A DNA stretch of 64,000 bases from NCBI RefSeq assembly GCF_030506255.1, contig NZ_CP113431.1, positions 2,482,001-2,546,000 on the forward strand, written 5' to 3'. Shown piece by piece: positions 8,692-17,483 of this stretch (within the stretch, counting starts at the first letter, position 1; the number at the start of each line of letters is the position of its first letter). The translations under genes were made by a program, and so were the position numbers. Source of the DNA: Nocardioides sp. Arc9.136 (GTDB lineage: Bacteria; Actinomycetota; Actinomycetes; Propionibacteriales; Nocardioidaceae). Below the pieces are notes generated by a model. The model worked only from the letters and a program-made list of their open reading frames with translations. It had not been told where the DNA came from and ran no database searches.

Positions 8692-8697
8692 AGTCTA
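8692..8697 (-). promoter_or_regulatory. predicted -10 box of the def operon
   Basis: Minus-strand TAGACT (8697 to 8692) fits TANNNT. Transcription would start near 8685, giving a leader of about 38 bases that contains the AGGAG ribosome binding site of def. No convincing -35 hexamer is seen. The repeat cluster begins some 80 bases upstream of this box. Confidence 0.4.
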
Positions 8698-8774
8698 TTC
8701 GGCCGCTGTGCGTGGCTGCTCGCTGGTCGCGCGCGCCGGCTCGGCTGGGGGTGTCGGCGGCGTGCCGGCGTGCT

Positions 8775-8851
8775 GCAGGAGTCCCCGGTTCACCGGGGAC
8801 TCCTGCGCTCACCGGGGTAGATCTGCCCCGGCAAGCGAGGGACTGCCCCGG
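8775..8851. repeat. structured repeat, class A, copy 1
   Basis: First of two 77-bp copies that differ at 4 positions. It begins with a perfect hairpin: AGGAGTCCCCGG (8777-8788), loop TTCA, CCGGGGACTCCT (8793-8804). Then comes CCGGGGTAG (8812-8820), an inverted partner of the word CTGCCCCGG, which is repeated directly at 8823 and 8843 (period 20). The layout is palindrome, inverted word, direct word, direct word. It lies in the non-coding 611-base gap between priA and def. Confidence 0.85.
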
Positions 8852-8896
8852 GAGCTGCGCCCGGTCCGGCCCGCGGCCGCGGTGTCGGGCGGGGGT

Positions 8897-8977
8897 GCCG
8901 GAATCCCCGGGGCCCCGGGGATTCCGGTGCTTCTCAGGGGAAGCATCGCCTGAGAAGCGCCGGTTTGCCCTGAGAAG
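8897..8977. repeat. structured repeat, class B, intergenic copy
   Basis: An 81-bp element that starts with a perfect 30-bp palindrome (8898-8927, arms CCGGAATCCCCGGGG and its complement). Next is CTTCTCAGG (8930-8938), the inverse of the word CCTGAGAAG, which follows twice directly at 8949 and 8969 (period 20). About 85% of the element (69 of 81 by hand alignment, no gaps) is found again at 19031-19111 inside pyrD. It has the same layout and the same 20-bp period as the class A element on either side, although the words differ. Confidence 0.85.
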
Positions 8978-9079
8978 TCGCCAGTACGACGCTCGCCCGG
9001 CCGAGATCGCCACCGCCGCTGTCGAGCAGGCGAGCGCCGTCGAGCCGTCGGCGAGCCGTCGGTGGCGGGCGCGGCGGAC

Positions 9080-9156
9080 GCAGGAGTCCCCGGTTCACCG
9101 GGGACTCCTGCGCTTACCGGGGTAGATCTGCCCCGGCAAGCACGGGACTACCCCGG
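9080..9156. repeat. structured repeat, class A, copy 2
   Basis: Second class A copy, 73 of 77 bases identical to 8775-8851, in the same orientation. The 12-bp hairpin with loop TTCA is fully conserved; the differences fall in the spacer and in the last direct word (CTACCCCGG for CTGCCCCGG). Together with copy 1 it flanks the class B element. It ends about 100 bases after the priA stop codon in the direction of transcription. Confidence 0.85.
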
Positions 9157-9160
9157 AAAG

Positions 9161-9222
9161 CCCTGCCCCGGCCCCGGCCCGGGCCGGGCCCAGCCCCGGC
9201 CCGGGCCCAGCCGCCCGGCCCG
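9161..9222. repeat. low-complexity C/G tract after priA
   Basis: A run made of CCCCGG, CCCGGG and GGGCCC words with an imperfect direct repeat of CCCCGGCCCGGGCC. It has high self-complementarity and no coding signal. It fills most of the space between the class A repeat and the priA stop codon and may help end priA transcription, though no T-rich tail is present. Confidence 0.5.
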
Positions 9223-9258
9223 CAGGCGGCCACAGGCGACCACGGCGACCCCAGGGAC

Positions 9259-11298
9259 CTACAGCGACGGCGGGTCGACCTGGACGCGGACGGGGTCGAG
9301 CTTGCGGGCGGAGCGGACGCGCTGCAGCTCGCCCAGCGCGCGGCCGAGGGCGGCTGCGTGCGACCGGGGCACCCGGACGACCGCGCGGACCTCCTGCTCC
9401 CCCGTCGGCATCGGTCCGAGCACCTCGCCGGCCTCGGGGAGGTCGAGCAGGGTGAGGGCGTCGTCGACCGCGCCGGGCTCACCGGTGATCGTGGCCAGCC
9501 GGCTGGCGGGGGGCAGGTGCGCCTCCTGCCGCTCGGCGGTCTCGCGGGCGGCGAACCCGCTCGGGTCCCACCTGACCAGCGCCTGCACCGCGGGGTGGGC
9601 GGGGTCGCCGACGACGACCGCGCGGCCGCCGGGCCGGACCAGCCCGACCGCGTCGGACCAACGGCGCAGCGCCTCCTCCTCGGTGCGCAGGTCGGTGCGG
9701 CCCAGCAGCAGCCAGGCGTCGAGGAGCACCACCGCGGCGTACCCGCCCTCCGCGACCGGCTCCGCCCCCGGCGTCGCGACCACGACCGCCGGGCGGGCGT
9801 CCACCGTGGCGAGGACCCGGTCCCGGGAGCTGGTCAGCACCCGCGTGCTGGGCAGCGCCCGGCCGAGCTCCTCGGCGGTGCGGGCGTCGCCGACGACCGG
9901 TGCGCGCAGCCCGCGGTAGCCGCACTCCCCGCAGGCCCACCCGGGGGCCTCGGTGCCGCACCACCGGCACGCCGGCGGCGTCGTCGGCCCGGTGAGCGCG
10001 AGCGGGCCCCGGCAGGCGCCGCAGCGCGCGGGGGTGCGGCACCGCTCGCAGGCCAGCGCCGCGACGTACCCGAGCCGCGGGTTCTGCACGAGCACCGGGC
10101 CCCGCTCGATCCCCCACCGGATCGCCTCCAGCGCCTGGCGGGGCACCCGGGACGCGCGCGCGAGCGGGTCGCGCTCGAGGTCGAGGTCGCTCGCGCCGGC
10201 CACCGCGGTGCGCACCCGCTCGCGCACGACCGCGCGGGGCGCGGCCAGCTCACGGGCCCAGCCGGTGCGCAGGAGGTACTCCGCCTCGACGCTGCGGGCG
10301 AAGCCCCCGACCAGCGCCGCGGCGCCCTCGAGCTCTGCACGCAGCAGCAGGGTCTCCCGGGTGTGGGGGTACGGCGCGCGAGGCTCGGCGTAGAGGTCGT
10401 CGCCGTCGTCCCAGACGGCCACCAGCCCGAGGTCGTGCACCGGGGCGAACGCCGCCGCGCGGGTGCCCACGACGATCCGGCGGGTGCCCCGGCTGACCGC
10501 GAGGAACTCCCGGTACCGACGGGCCGGCCCGGCGTCGGCGGTGAGCGTGACGTGGTGATCGGGACCGAGGACCTCGGTCAGCGCCCGGTCGACGCGGTCC
10601 ACGTCCTTGCCGTCCGGCACGCAGATCAGCGCCCCCCGGCCGGAGCGCCGGGTGGCGGCCGCCGCCTCGGCCAAGCGACGCGGCCACTCCTCCCCCGGCG
10701 CGGCGGACCACACCGCACGCGGCGCGCCGCCCTCGGCGAGGTGCGCGAGGTACGCCGCGGCCGGCTCGTAGACCGACCACGCCGCGGTCTCGGCGGCACC
10801 GGCCGGGGGGACGGCCGGCTCCGGCGAGGACGGCTCCTTCTCGGTCGTGGCGTGCCGCGGCGGCACGGCCAGGCGCAGCAGGTCCGAGCGGGTGCCGGCG
10901 TACCGCTCGGCGAGCGATCCGCAGAGCTCGGCCACCGCGGGGCTGAGCACCGGCTCCGGGCTGACCACCCGGCGCAGCGGCGCCAGCCGGCCGGTGTGGT
11001 CGGAGGAGGCGAAACGCCCGAGGAGGTAGCCGTCCACGTCCTGCCCGGCGAACCGGACCTTGACCCGGACGCCCGGCTGCGCCGCCTCCGCCATCGACGC
11101 GGGCACCGCGTAGTCGAAGGTGCGGTCCAGGTGGGCCAGCGCCACGTCGACCAGCACCCGCGCCACCGGGTCGGCCTCGGCGACCTCCGCCTCGGCCGCC
11201 TTGCGCGCCCGGGTCGCCCGCGCCTTGGCCTGCGACTCCTGCAGGCTCGCCCGCACCAGGCCGGGGAGCAGCTCGGGCTGCTCCTCCGGTCCGGTCAC
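9259..11298 (-). CDS. priA: PriA-like primosomal protein without helicase motifs
   Basis: Probable replication restart protein N'. With GTG at 11298 it has 679 residues. The N-terminal DNA-binding part begins around DVALAHLDRTFDYAVP. The zinc region is complete, with eight Cys in the pairs CERC, CGAC, CRWC and CGEC. The helicase core is degenerate: the place of Walker A reads WSAAPGEEWP and the DEEH box reads WDDGDD, so ATP hydrolysis is unlikely. This loss is known for actinobacterial PriA. It lies 67 bases after metK on the same strand and no TANNNT box is seen in that gap, so it is probably the last gene of the mihF-metK unit. Confidence 0.9.
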   Translation of the reverse strand: MTGPEEQPELLPGLVRASLQESQAKARATRARKAAEAEVAEADPVARVLVDVALAHLDRTFDYAVPASMAEAAQPGVRVKVRFAGQDVDGYLLGRFASSDHTGRLAPLRRVVSPEPVLSPAVAELCGSLAERYAGTRSDLLRLAVPPRHATTEKEPSSPEPAVPPAGAAETAAWSVYEPAAAYLAHLAEGGAPRAVWSAAPGEEWPRRLAEAAAATRRSGRGALICVPDGKDVDRVDRALTEVLGPDHHVTLTADAGPARRYREFLAVSRGTRRIVVGTRAAAFAPVHDLGLVAVWDDGDDLYAEPRAPYPHTRETLLLRAELEGAAALVGGFARSVEAEYLLRTGWARELAAPRAVVRERVRTAVAGASDLDLERDPLARASRVPRQALEAIRWGIERGPVLVQNPRLGYVAALACERCRTPARCGACRGPLALTGPTTPPACRWCGTEAPGWACGECGYRGLRAPVVGDARTAEELGRALPSTRVLTSSRDRVLATVDARPAVVVATPGAEPVAEGGYAAVVLLDAWLLLGRTDLRTEEEALRRWSDAVGLVRPGGRAVVVGDPAHPAVQALVRWDPSGFAARETAERQEAHLPPASRLATITGEPGAVDDALTLLDLPEAGEVLGPMPTGEQEVRAVVRVPRSHAAALGRALGELQRVRSARKLDPVRVQVDPPSL

Positions 11299-11365
11299 GA
11301 GCGGAAGTCTCCCAGCGAGCGCCGACGGTCCCGTCGGCAGGCGTCGGCAGGACCGTGGCGGAGGC

Positions 11366-12568
<1,203 letters not shown>

Positions 12569-12599
12569 AGCGCAGCTCCTGTCGTTCGGGGTGGTGCTC

Positions 12600-12629
12600 A
12601 CGGTAGAGCGCGTCCCACCGCGTGGGACG
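12600..12629 (-). promoter_or_regulatory. metK promoter candidate and inverted repeat
   Basis: On the minus strand TACCGT (12605 to 12600) fits TANNNT, with transcription starting about 25 bases before the metK GTG. Just upstream is a perfect inverted repeat CGTCCCAC-CGC-GTGGGACG (12611-12629). It sits where a -35 region would be, so it could be an operator, or it could end coaBC transcription. No T-tract follows it. Confidence 0.4.
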
Positions 12630-12663
12630 GGCGTCTCAGCATCGGTTCACCAACATTGGGGGT

Positions 12664-13926
12664 TCAATCCTGCAGCCTGCGGACGACTTCGTCCCAAATG
12701 GCGTGCGCGAGCGTGGTCTTCGACCCCCGCGGCACGTCGGTCGCGGCGCCGTCGGCACCCAGGATGACCGCCTCGTTGTCCGGGCTGCCGAAGACCGCTC
12801 CCCCGCTGACGTCGTTGACGACCAGCAGGTCGCAGCCCTTGCGGGCGAGCTTGGCGCGGGCCAGCTCGAGCACCGAGCCGGTGTCGTCGCCGGTCTCGGC
12901 GGCGAAGCCGACCACCACGGTGCCCGGTCGCGCTCGCCGGGTGCTGATCTCGTGCAGCACGTCGGGGTTCTGCTGCAGCTCGATCGAGGGGGCCGAGCCG
13001 TCGGCCGCCTTCTTGATCTTGGCCTCGCTGACGTCGAGGGGCCGGAAGTCCGCGGGCGCGGCCGCCATGACCACGGCGTCGGCGGACGCGGCGGCGGGGA
13101 CGACGGCGTCGCGCAGCTGCGCGGTGGTCTCGACGCGCACGACCGTCACTCCGGCGGGCTCGGGGAGGCTGGTGTTGGCGGCGACCAGGGTGACCTGGGC
13201 CCCCCGGGCCGCGGCGGCGCGCGCCAGCGCGAACCCCTGCAGGCCCGACGAGCGGTTGCCGAGGAAGCGCACCGGGTCGAGGTACTCCCGCGTGCCCCCG
13301 GCGGAGACCACGACGTGCCGTCCGACGAGGTCCAGCGTGGACCCCGCCTCGCCGCGGGCCAGCACCTGCGTGCAGACGTCGAAGATCTCGCCGGGCTCGG
13401 GCAGCCGGCCCTTGCCGGTGTCCTTGCCGGTCAGCCGGCCCTCGGCCGGCTCGAGGACGAGCACGCCGCGCTCGCGCAGCGTGGCGACGTTCGCCCGGGT
13501 CGCAGGGTGCTCCCACATCTCGGTGTGCATGGCCGGGGCCACCACCACCGGGCAGCGGGCGGTGAGCAAGGTGTTCGTGAGCAGGTCGTCGGCCAGGCCG
13601 TGCGCGGCGCGCGCCAGCGTGTCGGCGGTGGCGGGCGCGACGACCACGAGGTCGGCCGACTGGCCCAGCCGCACGTGCGGCACCCGGTGGACGTCGGTCC
13701 ACACGTCGGTGGCGACCGGCTTGCCCGACAGCGCCGCCCAGGTGGGCGCGCCCACGAACTCCAGCGCCGACTCGGTCGGCACGACCGTCACGTCGTGGCC
13801 GGACTCGGTGAGCCGGCGCAACAGCTCACAGGCCTTGTACGCCGCGATCCCGCCGGTGACCCCGAGGACGACAACGGGCCGCGCCCCCGTGGGGGACGCG
13901 GCCTCGTGGGCGGAGCTGGTGCTCAG
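12664..13926 (-). CDS. coaBC: bifunctional phosphopantothenoylcysteine decarboxylase/synthetase
   Basis: Two successive steps of CoA synthesis: CoaB joins cysteine to phosphopantothenate and CoaC decarboxylates the product. The N-terminal flavoprotein half shows VTGGIAAYKA and, further on, PAMHTEMWEHPAT; the C-terminal synthetase half shows VVSAGGTREYLDPVRFLGN and FAAETGD. The N-terminal motif VTGGIAAYKA is essential and is encoded from about 13855, yet no ATG or GTG lies in frame before it. The only fitting codon after the rpoZ stop is CTG at 13926 (420 residues, LSTSSAHEAA). A later ATG/GTG would delete the flavin site. rpoZ ends 4 bases before this CTG. Confidence 0.9.
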   Translation of the reverse strand: MSTSSAHEAASPTGARPVVVLGVTGGIAAYKACELLRRLTESGHDVTVVPTESALEFVGAPTWAALSGKPVATDVWTDVHRVPHVRLGQSADLVVVAPATADTLARAAHGLADDLLTNTLLTARCPVVVAPAMHTEMWEHPATRANVATLRERGVLVLEPAEGRLTGKDTGKGRLPEPGEIFDVCTQVLARGEAGSTLDLVGRHVVVSAGGTREYLDPVRFLGNRSSGLQGFALARAAAARGAQVTLVAANTSLPEPAGVTVVRVETTAQLRDAVVPAAASADAVVMAAAPADFRPLDVSEAKIKKAADGSAPSIELQQNPDVLHEISTRRARPGTVVVGFAAETGDDTGSVLELARAKLARKGCDLLVVNDVSGGAVFGSPDNEAVILGADGAATDVPRGSKTTLAHAIWDEVVRRLQD

Positions 13927-13930
13927 CGGA

Positions 13931-14263
13931 TCACTCGCCGGGGTTGAACGAGGCGTCGATGGCGGCGGCCTTGGCGGCGGCCTCCTCGGCGGCGAGCTCG
14001 GCGGGGTCGACGTCCTCGCACGTCAGGAGGTCCTCGTTGATCTCGCGGAGCGCGATCGAGAGGGGCTTCTCCTGCACGTGGGTGTCGACGAGCGGGCCGA
14101 CGTACTCCAGCAGGCCCTCGCCGAGCTGGGAGTAGTAGGCGTTGATCTGCCGGGCGCGCTTGGCGCTGTAGAGGACCAGCTTGTACTTGCTGTCGGTCTT
14201 GGTGAGCAGGTCGTCGATCGAGGGGTTGGTGACACCCTGAGCGTCGATGTTGGGGGCAGACAC
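13931..14263 (-). CDS. rpoZ: RNA polymerase omega subunit
   Basis: Small subunit that helps fold and assemble the beta' subunit of RNA polymerase. The 110 residues carry the omega core: [19 protein letters not shown] (14-32), [12 protein letters not shown] (33-44) and the PLSIALREI stretch (67-75), which match actinobacterial RpoZ. The tail is acidic and Ala-rich. GTG at 14263 has a GAGG sequence 9 bases upstream. It lies between gmk and coaBC, the usual actinobacterial order. Confidence 0.95.
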   Translation of the reverse strand: MSAPNIDAQGVTNPSIDDLLTKTDSKYKLVLYSAKRARQINAYYSQLGEGLLEYVGPLVDTHVQEKPLSIALREINEDLLTCEDVDPAELAAEEAAAKAAAIDASFNPGE

Positions 14264-14329
14264 GCGTGAAGCCTCACTGATCGGTGGATGGACGCCCGAC
14301 GGGCGGAGCCGGCGCGGAGAGGCAGCGCC

Positions 14330-14899
14330 TCAGTCGAGCACCATCAAGGCTACCAACTCGTCCGCAGCAGCGTGAACTTCGTGGTTGACGATGGTGACGT
14401 CGAACTCCGTCTCGGCCGCGAGCTCGGCCCGCGCGGTGGTGAGCCGGCGCTCCCGCTCCGCCTCGGTCTCGGTGCCGCGACCGACCAGGCGGCGGACCAG
14501 CTCCTCCCACGAGGGCGGCTTGAGGAAGACGAAGAGCGCCTCGGGCATGGTCTGCCGGACCTGGCGCGCGCCCTGCAGGTCGATCTCGAGCATCGCGGGG
14601 CGGCCGGAGGCCAGCGCGAGGTCGACCGGCTGCCGGGGAGTGCCGTACCGGGCGGCCTTGTGCACGACCGCCCACTCCAGCAGGTCGTCCTCGGCGACCA
14701 TCCGGTCGAACTCCTCGTCGGAGACGAACCAGTAGTGCACGCCGTTGACCTCGCCCGGACGCGGCGGCCGGGTGGTCGCGGAGACCGAGATCCAGACCTC
14801 CGGGTGGTGCTCGCGGATGTGCGCCGCGACCGTGCCCTTGCCGACGGCCGTGGGGCCGGCCAGCACGACCAGTCGCGAGCGGCGCTCAGCGCCCGTCAC
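14330..14899 (-). CDS. gmk: guanylate kinase
   Basis: Phosphorylates GMP to GDP with ATP. The 189 residues show Walker [10 protein letters not shown] (15-23), the GMP-binding [13 protein letters not shown] (38-50) and [12 protein letters not shown], and the family stretch [13 protein letters not shown]. The GTG start at 14899 overlaps the mihF stop codon by 4 bases (GTGA), so the two are translationally coupled. rpoZ follows after 66 bases. Confidence 0.97.
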   Translation of the reverse strand: MTGAERRSRLVVLAGPTAVGKGTVAAHIREHHPEVWISVSATTRPPRPGEVNGVHYWFVSDEEFDRMVAEDDLLEWAVVHKAARYGTPRQPVDLALASGRPAMLEIDLQGARQVRQTMPEALFVFLKPPSWEELVRRLVGRGTETEAERERRLTTARAELAAETEFDVTIVNHEVHAAADELVALMVLD

Positions 14900-15222
14900 G
14901 CGGAGTCACGCGACGCGAACTCCTTCTCGAGCGCGGCGACCTGCTTGGTGCCGAGCCCGCGGACGCGCCTGCTCTCGGCGATGCCGAGGCGCTCCATGAC
15001 CTGACGGGCGCGGACCTTGCCGAGCCCGGGCATCGACTGCAGCAGGTCGACGACCCGCATCTTGCCGATGACCTCGTTCTCCTGGCCCTCGTGGAGCACG
15101 TCGACGATCGAGGCGCCCGAGTTCTTCAGGCGGTTCTTGACCTCGGCCCGCTCGCGGCGGGAAGCGGCTGCCTTCTCCAGGGCCGCCTGGCGTTGTTCCG
15201 GCGTGAGGGGCGGGAGCGCCAC
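14896..15222 (-). CDS. mihF: integration host factor, actinobacterial type
   Basis: Small basic nucleoid-associated protein that bends DNA, unrelated in sequence to the alpha/beta IHF of proteobacteria. The 108 residues start [19 protein letters not shown] and contain the helix-two-turn-helix stretch [20 protein letters not shown] (20 residues) followed by the GLGTKQ turn, both typical of mIHF. GTG at 15222 has AAAGGA 8 bases upstream. It is the first gene of the unit mihF-gmk-rpoZ-coaBC-metK-priA and has a reasonable promoter. Confidence 0.95.
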   Translation of the reverse strand: MALPPLTPEQRQAALEKAAASRRERAEVKNRLKNSGASIVDVLHEGQENEVIGKMRVVDLLQSMPGLGKVRARQVMERLGIAESRRVRGLGTKQVAALEKEFASRDSA

Positions 15223-15267
15223 GGGCGATGTCCTTTGGGTCGAGCGGCAGGTCGGAGGGCGAGGGCC

Positions 15268-15297
15268 AATCTAGTCAGAACTCTTCACCACCGGCAA
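15268..15297 (-). promoter_or_regulatory. mihF operon promoter
   Basis: Minus-strand -10 box TAGATT (15273 to 15268) with TTGCCG (15297 to 15292) 18 bases upstream as a -35 candidate (four matches to TTGACA). Transcription would start near 15261, leaving a leader of about 39 bases with AAAGGA before the mihF GTG. This is the best two-box promoter in the window. Confidence 0.5.
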
Positions 15298-15331
15298 CGC
15301 AGGTCACCCCCACCGCCGTCCGGCCCTGGCC

Positions 15332-15356
15332 ACCGGCGTCGCCGGTCGTCGCCGGT
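15332..15356 (-). terminator. possible terminator after the pyr lipoprotein gene
   Basis: ACCGGCG and CGCCGGT (7-bp stem, 11-base loop) within a CGCCGGTCGT repeat, 16 bases after the lipoprotein stop codon on the minus strand. No T-tract. It lies between the end of the carA unit and the mihF promoter. Confidence 0.3.
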
Positions 15357-15371
15357 CGTCCCCGGCCGGCC

Positions 15372-15845
15372 TCAGAGGGTCAGCGGGGTGCCGCACACGT
15401 CGCGCGCCTGCTGCTGGACCCCGGCGAGCGCCTCCACGGTCGGCCGGGCCGCGAGCTCGCGGGCGGCGGCGTCGATCCGAGCCCGCTGCGCCGCGGACAC
15501 GTCGGTGGAGCGGTCCTCCCGGTCGTACGACGCGGGGTCGACCCCGGCGTCCTCCAGGGCGTCGCGGAGCTCGCCGACGCGGCCGACGACGAGGTCCCAC
15601 TCGTCGCGGATGTCGCGGGGGGCCTCCTCCTCGAGCGCCTCGAGGTGCGGCAGCGCCGCCACCAGCGCGCCCGGCCCGCCGTCGGCGACCGCCTCGGAGA
15701 GGTCCTCGCGCTGGGCGAGCACCTCGTCGCAGTACGCCTCGAACGGGTCCTGCGAGCAGGCCGTCAGCGGCAGCAGCAGCGAGCCCAGCAGCGCTGCGAC
15801 GAGGGGGACGAGCGAGACGGTCGTGCGGCGCGGGCGGGTCCTCAC
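15372..15845 (-). CDS. predicted lipoprotein of unknown function
   Basis: 157 residues with a clear lipoprotein signal: basic start MRTRPRRTT, hydrophobic stretch (11-26) and lipobox LTAC with Cys30, so it should be anchored to the outer face of the cell membrane. The rest is acidic and helical (DEVLAQREDLSEAV, VGRVGELRDALEDAG) with Cys39 and Cys151, which could pair. I do not recognise a family. The GTG start overlaps the pyrF stop by 4 bases, so it is the last gene of the carA-pyrF transcript; a link with pyrimidine synthesis is not evident. Confidence 0.75.
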   Translation of the reverse strand: MRTRPRRTTVSLVPLVAALLGSLLLPLTACSQDPFEAYCDEVLAQREDLSEAVADGGPGALVAALPHLEALEEEAPRDIRDEWDLVVGRVGELRDALEDAGVDPASYDREDRSTDVSAAQRARIDAAARELAARPTVEALAGVQQQARDVCGTPLTL

Positions 15846-16669
15846 CGCAGCGCCGCCAGCCGGTCGTTCGTGGCGCGGACGGCGTCGCGCAGGGCGGCCG
15901 CGTCCGGGCCCAGGCGGAGGACGTCGCGCGAGGAGCTGGGCAGGACGTTCGCCGCGGTGGCCCCGAAGATCCGCCGCACGTCCTCGACGGTCCCGCCCTG
16001 CGCGCCGTACCCCGGTGCCAGCACCGGGCCGTTGAAGGCCAGGTCCTCGGCGGTCTCCCCGATCGTCGCGCCGACAACGGCACCGAAGGACCCGAGCGGG
16101 TCCGCGTCGGCGTTCAGCCGGCGCAGGTGGTCGAGGATCCGCCCGGCCACGGTCGAGCCGTCCTCGAGGCGGGCGTGCTGGACCTCCGGCCCCTCCGCGT
16201 TCGAGGTCAGCGCCAGCACGAAGAGGCCGGCGCCGTGCCGGCGGGCGCTGTCGACGAACGGGTCGAGCGAGCCGAACCCGAGGAACGGGCTGACGGTGAG
16301 GGCGTCGGCGGCCAGCGGCGAGGACGGGTCGAGGTAGGCGTCGGCATAGGCCTGCGACGTCGAGCCGATGTCGCCGCGCTTGGCGTCCATGACGACGAGC
16401 GCCCCCGCCGCGCGCGCCGCTGCCACGACCTCCTCGAGGACGGCGACGCCCCGGCTCCCGAACCGCTCGTAGAACGCCGACTGCGGCTTGACCGTCGAGG
16501 CGTGCGGGGCGACCGCCTCGACCGCGGTCAGCGCGAAGCGGCGCAGCCCCTCGACGTCGTCGGGGAGTCCCCAGTCGGCGAGCAGGGCGGCGTGGGGGTC
16601 GATGCCGACGCAGAGCGGGCCCCGCTCGTCGACGGCGGCGCGCAGGCGGGCGCCGAAGGGGCTGGTCAT
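15842..16669 (-). CDS. pyrF: orotidine 5'-phosphate decarboxylase (type 2)
   Basis: Last step of UMP synthesis. The 275 residues belong to the longer actinobacterial/myxobacterial type: LCVGIDPH (19-26), VKPQSAFYERFG (60-71), the catalytic VMDAKRGDIG with Asp95 and Lys97, and TVSPFLGFGS further on. ATG 16669 is followed by the plausible start MTSPFGARL, with an AGGAGA stretch close upstream. It lies 10 bases after the PyrDB-like gene and overlaps the lipoprotein gene at its end. Confidence 0.95.
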   Translation of the reverse strand: MTSPFGARLRAAVDERGPLCVGIDPHAALLADWGLPDDVEGLRRFALTAVEAVAPHASTVKPQSAFYERFGSRGVAVLEEVVAAARAAGALVVMDAKRGDIGSTSQAYADAYLDPSSPLAADALTVSPFLGFGSLDPFVDSARRHGAGLFVLALTSNAEGPEVQHARLEDGSTVAGRILDHLRRLNADADPLGSFGAVVGATIGETAEDLAFNGPVLAPGYGAQGGTVEDVRRIFGATAANVLPSSSRDVLRLGPDAAALRDAVRATNDRLAALR

Positions 16670-16679
16670 GGCTGTCTCC

Positions 16680-17483
16680 TCAGCTGAGGTCGGCCGCGAT
16701 CCGGGCGGCGGTGGTGGGGTCGCGGAGCAGGGCGGTGCCGACCTGGACGGCCACGGCGCCGGCGTCGAGGAAGCAGCGCGCGTCGGCGGTCGTGGCGATG
16801 CCGCCCCCGCCGACGACGGGTACGGCGGGCAGCGCGGCGCGCACCTCGGTCACGCACCGCAGGGAGAGCGGCAGGACCGCGGGGCCGCTGAGCCCGGCCG
16901 GCCGGCCGTCGGGGAGCGCCGCGGCCTGCGGGCCGCCGACGACGACGGCGGCCGCGCCGGCGTCGGTCACGACGCGGGCGGACTCCGCCACCCGCAGCAC
17001 GTCGGCGCGCACCTTGGCCAGGACGGGGAGGTCCTGGGCCTCGCGGACCACCGCGGCGACGACGTTGGCGGCGTGGAACGGCTCGCGCACGTCGAGCAGT
17101 CCGTGGGCGCGGGCGTCGGGGACGGCGAGGTCCACCTCGATGGCCCGGACGCCGGGCGCCCGGGCGAGCCGCTTGGCGACCTCGGCGTGCTCGGCGACCG
17201 AGGAGCCGGTCACCGACACCACGACCCGGACCCCCTGCTGCACCAGCCACGGCAGCTCGGTGGCCAGGAAGATCTCCAGCCCCGGGCCCGGCAGGCCGGT
17301 GCTGTGGACGAGCCCGGCCGGCGTCTCGGCGAAGCGCGGTCCCGGCCCGCCGGTGCGGGCGTTGAGGGTCAGCGACCGGGTGGTGAACGCACCGACGCCC
17401 TCGAGGGCGCCCAGCGCGACGAGCTCGCGACCGGTGCCGCCGCACCCGGCGGCCACCACGACGGGGGACGGCAGCTCGATCAC
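16680..17483 (-). CDS. PyrDB-like dihydroorotate dehydrogenase homologue lacking the catalytic Cys
   Basis: TIM-barrel flavoprotein of the class 1B dihydroorotate dehydrogenase family, 267 residues. It keeps the start ELPSPVVVAAGCGGTGRE (3-20), the FMN-binding GGLSG-like RPAGLSGPA (194-202) and VPVVGGGGIATTADA (221-235), and AVQVGTALLRDP. It does not keep the active-site loop: where class 1B enzymes read NxSCPN it reads EVDLAVPD (116-123), so both the catalytic Cys and the Asn pair are gone. It is translationally coupled to pyrK upstream (GTGA overlap). With a complete class 2 PyrD encoded two genes earlier, it may have another reaction or a structural role; the name by homology should be used with care. 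Confidence 0.8.
   Translation of the reverse strand: MIELPSPVVVAAGCGGTGRELVALGALEGVGAFTTRSLTLNARTGGPGPRFAETPAGLVHSTGLPGPGLEIFLATELPWLVQQGVRVVVSVTGSSVAEHAEVAKRLARAPGVRAIEVDLAVPDARAHGLLDVREPFHAANVVAAVVREAQDLPVLAKVRADVLRVAESARVVTDAGAAAVVVGGPQAAALPDGRPAGLSGPAVLPLSLRCVTEVRAALPAVPVVGGGGIATTADARCFLDAGAVAVQVGTALLRDPTTAARIAADLS

Noticed and set aside
8648..9013. Frame of def open for a further 122 codons upstream
   Set aside because: The extension passes through the class A and class B hairpin repeats, has no similarity to deformylases, and lies before a good ribosome binding site and -10 box for GTG 8647.
12569..12601. GTG at 12601 as the start of metK
   Set aside because: Its codon overlaps the -10 box TACCGT and adds 11 residues that other MetK proteins lack; GTG 12568 has AGGAG at a good distance.
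12600..12663. SAM riboswitch before metK
   Set aside because: The gap is only 95 bases to the chosen start and shows a single 8-bp inverted repeat; the conserved core of known SAM riboswitch classes is not seen.
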